Assembly: GCA_017480495.1 (NCBI GenBank)
Contig: JAFVAQ010000001.1
Span: 1-58,614, forward strand
DNA from: Eubacterium sp.
GTDB taxonomy: Bacteria > Bacillota > Clostridia > Lachnospirales > Lachnospiraceae
Direction: 5' to 3'
DNA length: 58,614 nt
Below are positions 17,830-26,989 of the stretch, piece by piece. The stretch's first letter is position 1. Every line of letters starts with the position of its first letter. Both the position numbers and the translations under genes were made by a program. Below the pieces are notes generated by a model. It had not been told where the DNA came from and searched no databases. It was given only the letters and a program-made list of their open reading frames with translations.

Positions 17830-18153
17830 TCATAACATCACATTCATATCATTATATACTGTTACACTTTTTATACTATGATTCCCAAGAACTAAAGGTT
17901 TTTTTAACGGAGTACAATTAGCTAACGATTTTAAGTTATCTAACTGCATAAGATCATTCATACTATAGTAATTCAAAATACAATAAATCAAAACTTTAGT
18001 TTCATCAGTCATCTGACTGATATCCATACTTTGTATCTCTTCTTTCTTCTTGTCATAACGCAAAAACAATCTATGCAAATATCTATGAAGCCCATAATAA
18101 TCATCTGAAGTCCATCCATTTTGATTAAGATAGTATGGCTTTATTACACTCAT
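17830..18153 (-). CDS. Unrecognised 107-aa protein, partner of the nucleotidyltransferase
   Basis: I do not recognise a family. It is soluble and mixed in composition, with an aromatic N-terminus (NQNGWTSDDYYGLHRYLHRLF), a helical middle, and a LeuxxLANCTPLKKPLVLGNH segment near the C-terminus. AAGGA lies upstream of the ATG. It is first in a two-gene unit with the nucleotidyltransferase 11 bases downstream, so a function as antitoxin, adaptor or co-regulator is plausible but unproven. No HEPN Rx4-6H motif is apparent, so it is not an obvious HEPN partner. Confidence 0.55.
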   Translation of the reverse strand: MSVIKPYYLNQNGWTSDDYYGLHRYLHRLFLRYDKKKEEIQSMDISQMTDETKVLIYCILNYYSMNDLMQLDNLKSLANCTPLKKPLVLGNHSIKSVTVYNDMNVML

Positions 18154-18301
18154 GTTTTCACATCCTTTCTTGACATTATTCTTATTGACATATTTTACTA
18201 CATCACATACACCGATTCAAATGTGACTGTTCAGACTTGGTTATTGTTAGTTTCTTATTCATTTAGGCTACGCGTTCGTACTAATGTCAAGATTTGTATA
18301 G

Positions 18302-19339
18302 CTATCTAAGTAAATTAATTATCAGATTCTCAGCCACGTCTCTTGATGTCAGTTCACTCGACATAAGCGACATTGTTGCCTGCTGGCATAGTTCCACCGA
18401 TCTAATAAGGTCCTTATGAGTATAGGAATAGCAGATTTTGATCAGTCTGGAAGCTGCCCAGTCTGCCACCTTGAGCTTCGAGGATATCTCCTTAGCTGTA
18501 GCTTTATCCTTCAGCATCTGACTAACTATAAGGAGCTGATTAAACTGATAGCTTATACTTCCTATTATGTTGTATGGAGTCCTTCCAAGTTTCAGGAGAT
18601 CCATGTACATGCTGATGGCCGCATCCCTATTCTTCTGGGAAATGGCCCTGCACATATCAAATATCTTATCCTCCACAGAGCTGGCGCAAACCGCCTCAAC
18701 ATCTGCTTCCGTTATTGCTCCACGGTCTAAGCAGTAGTCGTGAAGCTTACGAGCTTCATTTCTGAGAAGATACATATTCTTGTCAGGACCCGCTGCAGTA
18801 ATTAGCATTTCTGGAACAGCAAGTTTAACTTTAAGACCATCCTCTCCAAGAATCATACCAAGCCAGGAAATGAGATCGTCCGTGGTTGGTGTATCAAACT
18901 CCGCGCGGGTCACCCTTTCATCCTTATCCGCATGAAGGTAAGCCTTCTTCGACTTGTTGACCTTAGTCTCACAGAATATGAGGACGTTCGTGTCTGGCAT
19001 CTGATCTAGCACTTCAAGGAACGCATCCTCAGATAAATCGAAAAGTCCACTATCCTCAACAATAATAACTCTATGCTCCGCAAAAAATGGTATAGTAATA
19101 GCGTCTGATATCACCGTATTCAAATCGAAGGTATCAGAGTTATAAGAAACCATATTCATAGTGTCATCCGGACTAGACAGCGCCGCTTTCAGTTCATCGC
19201 GGTATTGATTTACCAGATATTTTTCCTCACCAAACAGAAGATACATTCTCGAAAAACTGTTCGTTTTAATGTGTCCCCTGATGGTTGCGATAGACGCCTT
19301 AGTCGGATTTACTTTTTTCTTTTTCTTAAAATCAGCCAT
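18302..19339 (-). CDS. holA: DNA polymerase III subunit delta
   Basis: The delta subunit of the clamp loader, which opens the beta sliding clamp. 345 aa, as expected. It shows the N-terminal RMYLLFGEEKYLVNQY, the VIIVEDSGLF strand and the DKNMYLLRNEARKLHDYC segment typical of HolA, plus a C-terminal helical collar domain. Its neighbours are normally comEC upstream and rpsT downstream. Here an Uma2 gene separates it from comEC and about 2.7 kb of accessory genes from rpsT. Bases 18154-18301 hold the presumed promoter of the nucleotidyltransferase pair. Confidence 0.93.
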   Translation of the reverse strand: MADFKKKKKVNPTKASIATIRGHIKTNSFSRMYLLFGEEKYLVNQYRDELKAALSSPDDTMNMVSYNSDTFDLNTVISDAITIPFFAEHRVIIVEDSGLFDLSEDAFLEVLDQMPDTNVLIFCETKVNKSKKAYLHADKDERVTRAEFDTPTTDDLISWLGMILGEDGLKVKLAVPEMLITAAGPDKNMYLLRNEARKLHDYCLDRGAITEADVEAVCASSVEDKIFDMCRAISQKNRDAAISMYMDLLKLGRTPYNIIGSISYQFNQLLIVSQMLKDKATAKEISSKLKVADWAASRLIKICYSYTHKDLIRSVELCQQATMSLMSSELTSRDVAENLIINLLR

Positions 19340-19414
19340 GGACTCAGTATATTCTAATTCCCTTCTATCATCAACCTAAATTTCCTTCTCATCAGCAGCT
19401 ACAAATCTCGTCCT

Positions 19415-20194
19415 TTAATCATATAAAAAACTTATTTTTTCATATATAGATTTGAAATCCACCTTACATTTATTCTTCCAAATTGCTACAGGAATCTTGT
19501 CATCAAATGTGTATTCCTTATAATCAGCTTCTTTTTCAAAAACATACACCAAAACCCTTTTCTGTTCAGGAAGAACTATCCAATATTCACGAACCCCAGC
19601 TCTCTGATATTTGTCCTTCTTCCTAACAATATCCATATACCAGTTACTAGGAGAAAGAACCTCAACTATTAAATCCGGCGCACCAACAACCCTTGCCTTT
19701 ATTATTTTATCCCTGTTACAAACCACCAAAACATCAGGTTGAACCATAGTTTTATCATCGCTATCTAGTTGAACGTCTGTAGGAGCAACTGACGTAATAC
19801 AGTTTCCTTTGTTTTTAGATATATAATCATCAAAAGCAATGGCTATCATCAATCCTATTTTCTGATGGATAAATGTTGGCGCGGCCATATCATAGAATAC
19901 TCCATCAATCATTTCAATTCTTGTACCCTCAGGAAGAGCAAGGTAGTCTTCCATAGTTTTACCTGTCATATCATGTGCTGTCATACCAATGTTATAAGCA
20001 CTCGACTCTCCAACCAGATTAGAATCTTCTGAAAACATTTGTTTCAAAGCTTGCAACGTCTTGTATCTAGGTGAAGTTGTTTCACCACTAAATATCTTCT
20101 GAACAGTACCTAACGGAACACCCGTCATATCTGATATATACTGATTTGAATAGCCAAGTGCCTTCTTCTTTTCAATCATTTCCTTAATTGTCAT
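19415..20194 (-). CDS. XRE-type HTH fused to Uma2-family nuclease domain
   Basis: 259 aa. Residues 1-55 form a helix-turn-helix like XRE/Cro repressors (GYSNQYISDMTGVPLGTVQKI). Residues ~75-255 are an Uma2 (DUF820) PD-(D/E)xK nuclease-fold domain with FIHQKIG, VQPDVLVVC, LIVEVLSPS and KKDKYQRAGVREYWIV, which carry the family's acidic and Lys positions. Uma2 proteins are common in cyanobacteria and mobile-rich genomes, and their function is unsettled. The fusion suggests DNA targeting or self-repression. It sits between comEC and holA, a pair normally adjacent, so it is probably an insertion. Confidence 0.8.
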   Translation of the reverse strand: MTIKEMIEKKKALGYSNQYISDMTGVPLGTVQKIFSGETTSPRYKTLQALKQMFSEDSNLVGESSAYNIGMTAHDMTGKTMEDYLALPEGTRIEMIDGVFYDMAAPTFIHQKIGLMIAIAFDDYISKNKGNCITSVAPTDVQLDSDDKTMVQPDVLVVCNRDKIIKARVVGAPDLIVEVLSPSNWYMDIVRKKDKYQRAGVREYWIVLPEQKRVLVYVFEKEADYKEYTFDDKIPVAIWKNKCKVDFKSIYEKISFLYD

Positions 20195-20329
20195 GCTATC
20201 ACTCCTATTCTAAAAATCCCAACTTTACTTGATTCCTATATAATCTCTTTTCCCGCTTTCATCTCCTATCATTATAAATAATAATACCCCATTTCTCAAC
20301 CGTAATTATCCGTTTTGCAACCGTTTATT

Positions 20330-22984
20330 TTACTTTAAATCAATAATCACCGCTCCCATATGGTCAGTTCGGTAGATAGTAGCACCTGTTTCATCAAGAC
20401 GATCTAGAGCTTCTGGTGACGGATGCCCATACATATTATGCTCTCCACAAGATATAACGACTACATCAGGGGAATACCATCTGAGAAAATCTTCACTACT
20501 TGAATATTTTGAGCCGTGGTGTGGGCACTTGAGGATTCGAGTGCCTGACATTTTTCTATTTTCATCTTGCGTTTTCCCTTTATCTAATACGCATTCTTTT
20601 TCTTCCGCGCAACTTGTTCCGTTCTCTTGCTCTTCCACTATTTTTGATTCAACCTCCATCCCTATATCACCTGTATAAAGAATTTCTGTCGATTTATCCA
20701 AGTCATATCTAAATCTTAGAACCAACGAATAATCATTTCCGGAATGTTCTTCATTAAAGTCTTCCGCTTCGGGATACAGAACCTCAAAGCAGTCATCGAC
20801 CGTATCACCTTCGCCTAGTAGAGCAAGCGATATTTCATTTGGATATTTATCGCACACCGCCTCAATCCTACGTATCACCTCGTCCTCTTCAGTGCCAGCC
20901 GCGATGACAACATTACTAACACTTATTCCATAACTATCCATATTCTCGAGAAGATATAGTATACCGCTGACATGATCCATATCCGTATGAGAGATAAATA
21001 TGCAGTCGATTTCTTCCATCCCATAGTATTTAAGCGCCGGGATAAGAACATTCTCACCGACCTTATCATTACTCGAGGAACCACTGTCCATGATATAGTT
21101 TCTTCCACCCTTAGCCCCAGCTAAATGTATAAATGCCCCATCGCCTTGCCCAACATCTAGGAACACTGCCTCTGACTGCAGGTTGTTATATAGTTTCACA
21201 AATTCAATAGCAGCAATAGAGACTAAGAAGTACATGAAGACTACAGAAAGAATCTCCTTATATCTTCTTCTCATTTTTACCATGTCAAAGTCTTCTCTAC
21301 TCGTTTTCTCAATTAATTCATTATTTGCTTTCCCAACGCCTATATTACTTTCAATATATCTCTCGTGCTCACGCGACTTCTTAATCCACATATATAGGAA
21401 AACAATCGCACCAATTATAAGTACATATATCAAACCCAGCTGCCACAGCTCTGCATGGCCTGTAACAATAACAGAATGCGGCATCTTAAGAAACATATGA
21501 CAGGACCATTTATAGAAACTACATAGTTCCTCACACATCCACTTTGAAGCTGAACTGCAAAATTTCAAAATCGAGCCCAGCGCTCCTAAACTTCCAACCG
21601 ATGTACTAGCCAACGCCCCTAATAGTGTTGCAAGTAGTCCAGATAGAACGACCACCGTCAGCAGTGGAACAAGAAATAGATTCAGCAGTATCGCAAGAAT
21701 CGGCACCTCAAAATAACTGAGCATAACTAGCGGCATCATCCAAAGGCTCACACTAAACGAAGTTATGAGTCCTTTCGAATACTTTCTAAGCCACCCTCTC
21801 TTCGACTTATGATATTTACTGAAGCTATCTCTATCCACTATCTTCTTCCCTAGAATCTCTCCAGTTATGATTCCAACCACAGCACTGAAGCTCATGAGCA
21901 TACCACTCGAGAAAAGAGAATCTGGATTAAGTATCACCATGATAAGTAGCGCCTCCACCAGACTGGTTGGCATATCTGCAGTACGTTTCAATAGAAAGGA
22001 TAGTTTCGATATTGTTATCATTATCACAGCTCTCTCAGTTGCCTCTGACATTCCTGTCATCACTCCATATAAAAATACAAGAATAATCACAACAAGCACC
22101 GCATCCTTTTTCTTTACACGAAGGAAAGCCAGAAGCCCCTCGAGCATTCCTGCGATAAGCGCGACGTGAAGGCCTGATATCGCAAGGATATGTGCTATAC
22201 CGCTTCTCTGAAATAGTAGCTTCGTATCTGAAGAAAGTTCTGACTTATCCCCAAGCATCATAGTTTTAAGTAGTGCCGCTGTTTCCTCATTAAATGTCCC
22301 ATCGATTCTTTCACTGAGCCTACATCTCGTTTTGTATAGCACATTTACGATTTCTTTTTTCTCCCCTTCCTGCAGCTTTATACTCGTATATTTGATTTGA
22401 TACTTTATTCCCTTCCCCAGGTAATACCGCTCCATATCAAAGCTTCCAGGATTCGAGCTTACCTGAACAGGATTTAGTTTTCCCTTCACCTCGATATATA
22501 GTCCTGGTTCAACCAAATCCACATACTTATCATCTTCATATGGAACATATATAGATAGTCTATTTTTACCGACCTTAAGATACGCCCTCTTTCCGCTCGT
22601 CGACTCATCCATCTTCTCGACATATCCTACAAAATCCAAATCGCCTTTCAAATTCGCACTTATACCATTTACCTCATCTGTAGCCTCCTCAAAGCTTCCA
22701 CCCTCTTCAGTCTTCTCATATATCTCATCCAGTATCCTCCCCGCATCAGAATAGAACCCATACCCCCATATCATTCCTCCAACAAAACTTATCCCCATAA
22801 AAAGATAAAAATAAAAATGCAACAAATCCGAGCATTTAGTTCGCACGAATCTGTTGCATATGATTGTTGTTATGATTCCTATTCCCACTGTTATAGCACT
22901 ATACCGGAGATTATCCAGCGCCAGTCGGTATGTTAGTTCCCCTAGAACAAACATGACCCCCATATTCATAAGTGGTCTTTTCAA
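20330..22984 (-). CDS. comEC: ComEC/Rec2 DNA-uptake channel protein
   Basis: 884 aa, full length. The N-terminal part has two or three helices and a DUF4131 extracytoplasmic domain (about residues 60-215). The central Competence domain is polytopic and begins with HILAISGLHVALIAGM. The C-terminal metallo-beta-lactamase domain begins VFLDVGQGDGAFI and has the metal motif SHTDMDH (His666) and the CPHHGSKYSSS segment. ComEC carries single-stranded DNA across the membrane during natural transformation. It starts 2 bases after the GerMN gene stop, so it is the end of the long VanW-ppk operon. No comEA is seen in the window. Confidence 0.95.
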   Translation of the reverse strand: MKRPLMNMGVMFVLGELTYRLALDNLRYSAITVGIGIITTIICNRFVRTKCSDLLHFYFYLFMGISFVGGMIWGYGFYSDAGRILDEIYEKTEEGGSFEEATDEVNGISANLKGDLDFVGYVEKMDESTSGKRAYLKVGKNRLSIYVPYEDDKYVDLVEPGLYIEVKGKLNPVQVSSNPGSFDMERYYLGKGIKYQIKYTSIKLQEGEKKEIVNVLYKTRCRLSERIDGTFNEETAALLKTMMLGDKSELSSDTKLLFQRSGIAHILAISGLHVALIAGMLEGLLAFLRVKKKDAVLVVIILVFLYGVMTGMSEATERAVIMITISKLSFLLKRTADMPTSLVEALLIMVILNPDSLFSSGMLMSFSAVVGIITGEILGKKIVDRDSFSKYHKSKRGWLRKYSKGLITSFSVSLWMMPLVMLSYFEVPILAILLNLFLVPLLTVVVLSGLLATLLGALASTSVGSLGALGSILKFCSSASKWMCEELCSFYKWSCHMFLKMPHSVIVTGHAELWQLGLIYVLIIGAIVFLYMWIKKSREHERYIESNIGVGKANNELIEKTSREDFDMVKMRRRYKEILSVVFMYFLVSIAAIEFVKLYNNLQSEAVFLDVGQGDGAFIHLAGAKGGRNYIMDSGSSSNDKVGENVLIPALKYYGMEEIDCIFISHTDMDHVSGILYLLENMDSYGISVSNVVIAAGTEEDEVIRRIEAVCDKYPNEISLALLGEGDTVDDCFEVLYPEAEDFNEEHSGNDYSLVLRFRYDLDKSTEILYTGDIGMEVESKIVEEQENGTSCAEEKECVLDKGKTQDENRKMSGTRILKCPHHGSKYSSSEDFLRWYSPDVVVISCGEHNMYGHPSPEALDRLDETGATIYRTDHMGAVIIDLK

Positions 22985-22986
22985 AT

Positions 22987-23496
22987 CTAGTCCTCCTTGT
23001 AATAATAAAACGAAGCGTCTGTATATGTACCTTGCTGAACTATCTCTCCATCCTCATCTTGAAGAGTGATAGCAACCTTGCCACCATTCAGTCCTTCGAG
23101 ACTCTTAACTATAGCCGCCTGATTCAGCAGGATAGTCTCTTCAGTAACACTTCCATGTATGTTAATTATAAGCGATATATTCTTCTCTTCATCCAGTGAG
23201 AATCTCTCTATCTCAAGTCCAGGATCGATAGTCATATTCTCGATAACCTCTTCAACTGCAGCAGGAAGATTATCCGGCTGAACTAACTGGTAACGATCGT
23301 CATCTGGTTCAACCTCTGTCTCAGTCGCATGATACAGCTGAACAGTTCCCGCCTTCTGTATAACAGACTCCGTTGAAACCTCTTGGCTAGAGGCAGTTTC
23401 ACATGAAGCCAAAGTAAAAACAAGTACTACAGAAGCCAGAGCGAGCTGGACACACGCCATAACATTATGATATTTTCTATTATCCTTTTTCTTCAT
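22987..23496 (-). CDS. GerMN-domain lipoprotein
   Basis: 169 aa from the ATG at 23496 (GAGG 6 bases upstream; an in-frame TTG at 23508 is less likely). A basic N-terminus and hydrophobic stretch end in a lipobox with Cys32 (TLASC), so it should be a lipoprotein outside the membrane. The mature part carries a GerMN-like pattern: VQLYHATETE, then AAVEEVIENMTIDPG and LEGLNGGKVAITLQDEDG. In sporulators the GerM domain helps the peptidoglycan-linked channel complex, but many non-sporulating Clostridia have GerMN lipoproteins next to sensor kinases, as here. Domain call moderate. Confidence 0.65.
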   Translation of the reverse strand: MKKKDNRKYHNVMACVQLALASVVLVFTLASCETASSQEVSTESVIQKAGTVQLYHATETEVEPDDDRYQLVQPDNLPAAVEEVIENMTIDPGLEIERFSLDEEKNISLIINIHGSVTEETILLNQAAIVKSLEGLNGGKVAITLQDEDGEIVQQGTYTDASFYYYKED

Positions 23497-23528
23497 ATCA
23501 GACCTCAATCAGTATCCTAAGCAACTAG

Positions 23529-24932
23529 CTATTTTGTATCCAGCGGAATTTTGACAGTAAATGTAGTACCCTTACCAGATTCACTATATAGCTTGATTGT
23601 TCCTTTGTGAGCATTTACTATTCCTCGAGTTATCGCTAGTCCAAGTCCTGTTCCACCAGTATCTCTACTTCTTGCTTTATCTACACGGTAGAATCTCTCA
23701 AATACTCTTTCCTTAGCATCCTCCGGTATACCAACTCCAGAATCAGCAACCTTTATATAGAAATATCTATTGTCCGCATTTAGACTGCACTTAATCCATC
23801 CATTATCGATATTGTATTTAACAGCATTTTCTATCAGATTGGATATAGCCAGCGACAGCTTAACCACATCTACTCGCGCCATTACTTCCTTATAGCTCTC
23901 GTAAGATAGATCAATACTACGCTGCTTTGCAAGTGGTGTGACCGTCTTGATGATAGTATCCATCATTTCATTGATATCAACTTCTTCAAGATTCATGTCA
24001 TTATTATTTGAATCAGTTTTTACAAGCGTCAGCAGATCATTTATTATCTTGGTCTCTCTATCTATCTCGTCCACGATATCTGTCATGAATTCTTTATACT
24101 CTTCAGCTGTTGCCGCCTCGTTCTGAGTAAGCGACTCCGCCAGAACCTTCATGGAGGTGATAGGTGTTTTCAGCTCGTGCGACACGTTTGATACGAATTC
24201 AGATCTTGTCTGATCAATAGTTGCGAGCTTCTCAAGAACCTCATTATAGTTCTCTGACAGCACCTGTATCTCGACAAAGCCCTTATCTTCAGGAAGTCTT
24301 TCCTGCAGATTACCAAGAGCTGCATGCATGATCTTCTCATTTATATCATTAATATCCGATACAGAATTCTTGGAAATGACCCTGATTATAAGAAAATCAA
24401 TCACAAGAATTGCCAGTAGCGCGATCACTCCGATATCCAGTATCTTGTCACTTCTTGTCATCACGTCAGACATAGACGCCTTGTAGAAGAGAACGCCTAT
24501 TATCTCATTTTCGCGAACAACAGGATAAATGATCTTGGTATCAGATTCGCCGTCCATACTAATAGATTCAGACTCGCCCTTCATAACCTTCATAATGTTC
24601 TGATCAATGATGAAGGAGCCTTCCTCTTCTGTAGCTGTATCTTCAACTATCTTATAGCTTCTATCTACTATGATAACTCTGCCCTTCTGAGCTTTTACAG
24701 AATCCGATATCTTGAAGTTCAGAATAGAATTATCTTCTATCTGTTCCACACCATAAGAAGAAAGAATGTCTGCAATATCTACAGCTCTACTATTTGCATC
24801 CTTCTTCACGCTGTCATACATATCTTTTCTAAAGGAATATATGAAGACACTAGTAACTATAGCTAGAGAAAACGTCAGAACTAGCATTACTGTAATCAAT
24901 ATGTAATTTTTAATTCTAATATGTTTCCTCAT
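23529..24932 (-). CDS. Membrane sensor histidine kinase (no adjacent response regulator)
   Basis: 467 aa. One helix (about residues 10-32), an extracytoplasmic sensor region of ~125 residues, a second helix (about 162-185), a HAMP linker, a HisKA domain with the phospho-acceptor His252 in FVSNVSHELKTPITSM, and a HATPase domain with N-box LIENAVKYN and G-boxes DSGVGIP and GGTGLGLAI. It resembles PhoR/YycG-class kinases. It lies 7 bases after ppk and 20 bases before the GerMN gene. The usual response regulator is missing here, so its partner must be encoded elsewhere. Association with polyphosphate metabolism is suggested only by the operon. Confidence 0.9.
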   Translation of the reverse strand: MRKHIRIKNYILITVMLVLTFSLAIVTSVFIYSFRKDMYDSVKKDANSRAVDIADILSSYGVEQIEDNSILNFKISDSVKAQKGRVIIVDRSYKIVEDTATEEEGSFIIDQNIMKVMKGESESISMDGESDTKIIYPVVRENEIIGVLFYKASMSDVMTRSDKILDIGVIALLAILVIDFLIIRVISKNSVSDINDINEKIMHAALGNLQERLPEDKGFVEIQVLSENYNEVLEKLATIDQTRSEFVSNVSHELKTPITSMKVLAESLTQNEAATAEEYKEFMTDIVDEIDRETKIINDLLTLVKTDSNNNDMNLEEVDINEMMDTIIKTVTPLAKQRSIDLSYESYKEVMARVDVVKLSLAISNLIENAVKYNIDNGWIKCSLNADNRYFYIKVADSGVGIPEDAKERVFERFYRVDKARSRDTGGTGLGLAITRGIVNAHKGTIKLYSESGKGTTFTVKIPLDTK

Positions 24933-24939
24933 AACGTGT

Positions 24940-26985
24940 CTATTCCTCTACTGCTTTGTAAGCCTCATCATAAAAGATTTCCTGCGCATTGATTGCCGGC
25001 TTGGTATGACGAACATACTTATATGTACCGTCCTCTCTCAGAACTCTCGCCTTTACATTATCTGACATCTGGATGTCGAACATTTCTCTAACTCTATCTC
25101 TTATGTCAGGATCATATATAGGAGTCGCAACCTCCACACGACGAACTGTATTTCTAGTCATGAAATCGGCGGAACCGATGTACATTTCCTCACGCTCGCC
25201 CTTACCAAAAATGTATATTCTGGAATGTTCCAGGAACCTTCCAACTATGCTGACAATCTTTATATTATCTGTCCTTCCAGCAACACCTGGGTGCAGACAG
25301 CATATTCCACGTATTACCATTTCTATCTTAACACCAGCTGCGGAAGCTTCTATCAACTTGTCGATAATCTTCTTATCTGTAAGAGAGTTAATCTTAACAC
25401 CGATATATCCCTCGCCACCATCCTTGGCTATCTGTATCTCTCTATCTATCTTGTCTATAACCTTGTTCTGCAGACACTTAGGTGCAACCAAGAGATGCTC
25501 TGTTCTCTTCATAACCTCGCCTAAAGAAAGCGCCTTAAATACTCTCGCAGCCTCGGCTCCGATCTTCTGATCTGCTGTTATGAGACATAGATCTGTGTAT
25601 AGTCTAGCGGTCTTCTCATTATAATTTCCAGTACCTATCTGAGTAACGTACTGTACGTCTCTGCCCTTCTTCATAGTGATGAGGCAAAGCTTTGAATGCA
25701 CCTTCAGTCCATCGAGACCATATATTACATTACAGCCAGCTTCCTCGAGCGTTCTGGACCATCCGATATTGTTTTCCTCATCGAATCTCGCCTTAAGCTC
25801 TACAAGTACATCGACTTCCTTACCATTTTCTGCCGCTTCAACCAGAGCCTCAACGACCTTACTCTGCTTAGCAAGTCTATATAATGTCATCTTGATAGAT
25901 ACAACGTCCGGATCATTAGCCGCCTCTCTCAGCATTGAAAGGAATGGTCTGATATTCTCATATGGATAGGACAGAAGCTTATCCTTCTCAATTATCTGAG
26001 GAATAAGAGGCTTTGATTCGTCTAAGCCAGGTGACTTCTGAGGGATTCTCTTATCGTAGAAGAGATCCTTATCATGTCGCAGCGCGTCCTCTATATCAAA
26101 CAGAAAGGACATATCCAGAGGCGCCGTTGTATTAAAGATCATTTCCTTATCAATCTTGAAAAAGGCTGCTATAGTCTTGATGATTTTCTTATCTATATCT
26201 CTCGTATATTCAAGTCTTACTGGTTCAAGCTTTCTACGCTGCTTTATAACCTCTGCCATATGGTCACGGTAGTTAAGCTCTTCATCATAAACCTTATCCG
26301 CATCTATATCTGCATTTCTAGTTACTCTTACAAGAGATTTGCAAGTAATGTTATAACCTGCGAAAACCATTGGAAGGAAATGCAGTATAAGCTCTTCCGC
26401 GAGCATATATCTTCCCTTATTTCCCGGAATTTCTACAAGTCTTGAAAACATTCCATTATTACATGGAACGATACCGAATCTACTCTTTCCACCCTTTGTT
26501 TCAAGAACAGCGGTAGCACATATCTCCTTATTCTTTATAAATGGAAATGGCCTCTTCTTACTGATCGTAAAAGGTGAAAGAAGTGGAAGTATATCTCTCT
26601 CGAAGAAGTCCTGAAGGTATGCCCCTTCTTCGGCATCCAGATCAGCAAAGCTGACTATCTTAATTCCTTTTTTCTCTATCTCACGCATCAGCTTAGCATA
26701 GGATTCATCCTTCCTAATACCTAGCTCACGAACTCTTTCTCTAATAGCCTCTAGCTGCTGCGACGCTGTCATATGAGTTTTATTTTCTTTTGGATCATCC
26801 TCTAGAAGCATCTGATCATGGAGAGACCCCACTCTAACCATGAAAAACTCATCCAGATTCGTCTGATAAATAGACATAAAGGTAAGCCTCTCACATAAAG
26901 GATTACGCTTATCCTCTGCCTCTTCAAGTACCCTCTCATTAAATCTCAGCCATGATAATTCTCGATTCTCATATAGCTCGCTCAA
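24940..26985 (-). CDS. ppk1: Polyphosphate kinase 1
   Basis: Reversibly makes long-chain polyphosphate from ATP. 681 aa, normal for PPK1. It begins with the N-domain NRELSWLRFNERVLEEA, then the head domain, then two phospholipase-D-like C domains. The autophosphorylated His is His430 in KVHSKLCLI, with RFDEENNIGWSRTLEEAG before it and GSADFMTRN in the last domain. It begins 4 bases after the AIR-synthase-like gene and ends 7 bases before the sensor kinase, so it is mid-operon. No exopolyphosphatase is in the window. Confidence 0.96.
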   Translation of the reverse strand: MSELYENRELSWLRFNERVLEEAEDKRNPLCERLTFMSIYQTNLDEFFMVRVGSLHDQMLLEDDPKENKTHMTASQQLEAIRERVRELGIRKDESYAKLMREIEKKGIKIVSFADLDAEEGAYLQDFFERDILPLLSPFTISKKRPFPFIKNKEICATAVLETKGGKSRFGIVPCNNGMFSRLVEIPGNKGRYMLAEELILHFLPMVFAGYNITCKSLVRVTRNADIDADKVYDEELNYRDHMAEVIKQRRKLEPVRLEYTRDIDKKIIKTIAAFFKIDKEMIFNTTAPLDMSFLFDIEDALRHDKDLFYDKRIPQKSPGLDESKPLIPQIIEKDKLLSYPYENIRPFLSMLREAANDPDVVSIKMTLYRLAKQSKVVEALVEAAENGKEVDVLVELKARFDEENNIGWSRTLEEAGCNVIYGLDGLKVHSKLCLITMKKGRDVQYVTQIGTGNYNEKTARLYTDLCLITADQKIGAEAARVFKALSLGEVMKRTEHLLVAPKCLQNKVIDKIDREIQIAKDGGEGYIGVKINSLTDKKIIDKLIEASAAGVKIEMVIRGICCLHPGVAGRTDNIKIVSIVGRFLEHSRIYIFGKGEREEMYIGSADFMTRNTVRRVEVATPIYDPDIRDRVREMFDIQMSDNVKARVLREDGTYKYVRHTKPAINAQEIFYDEAYKAVEE

Positions 26986-26989
26986 ATCT

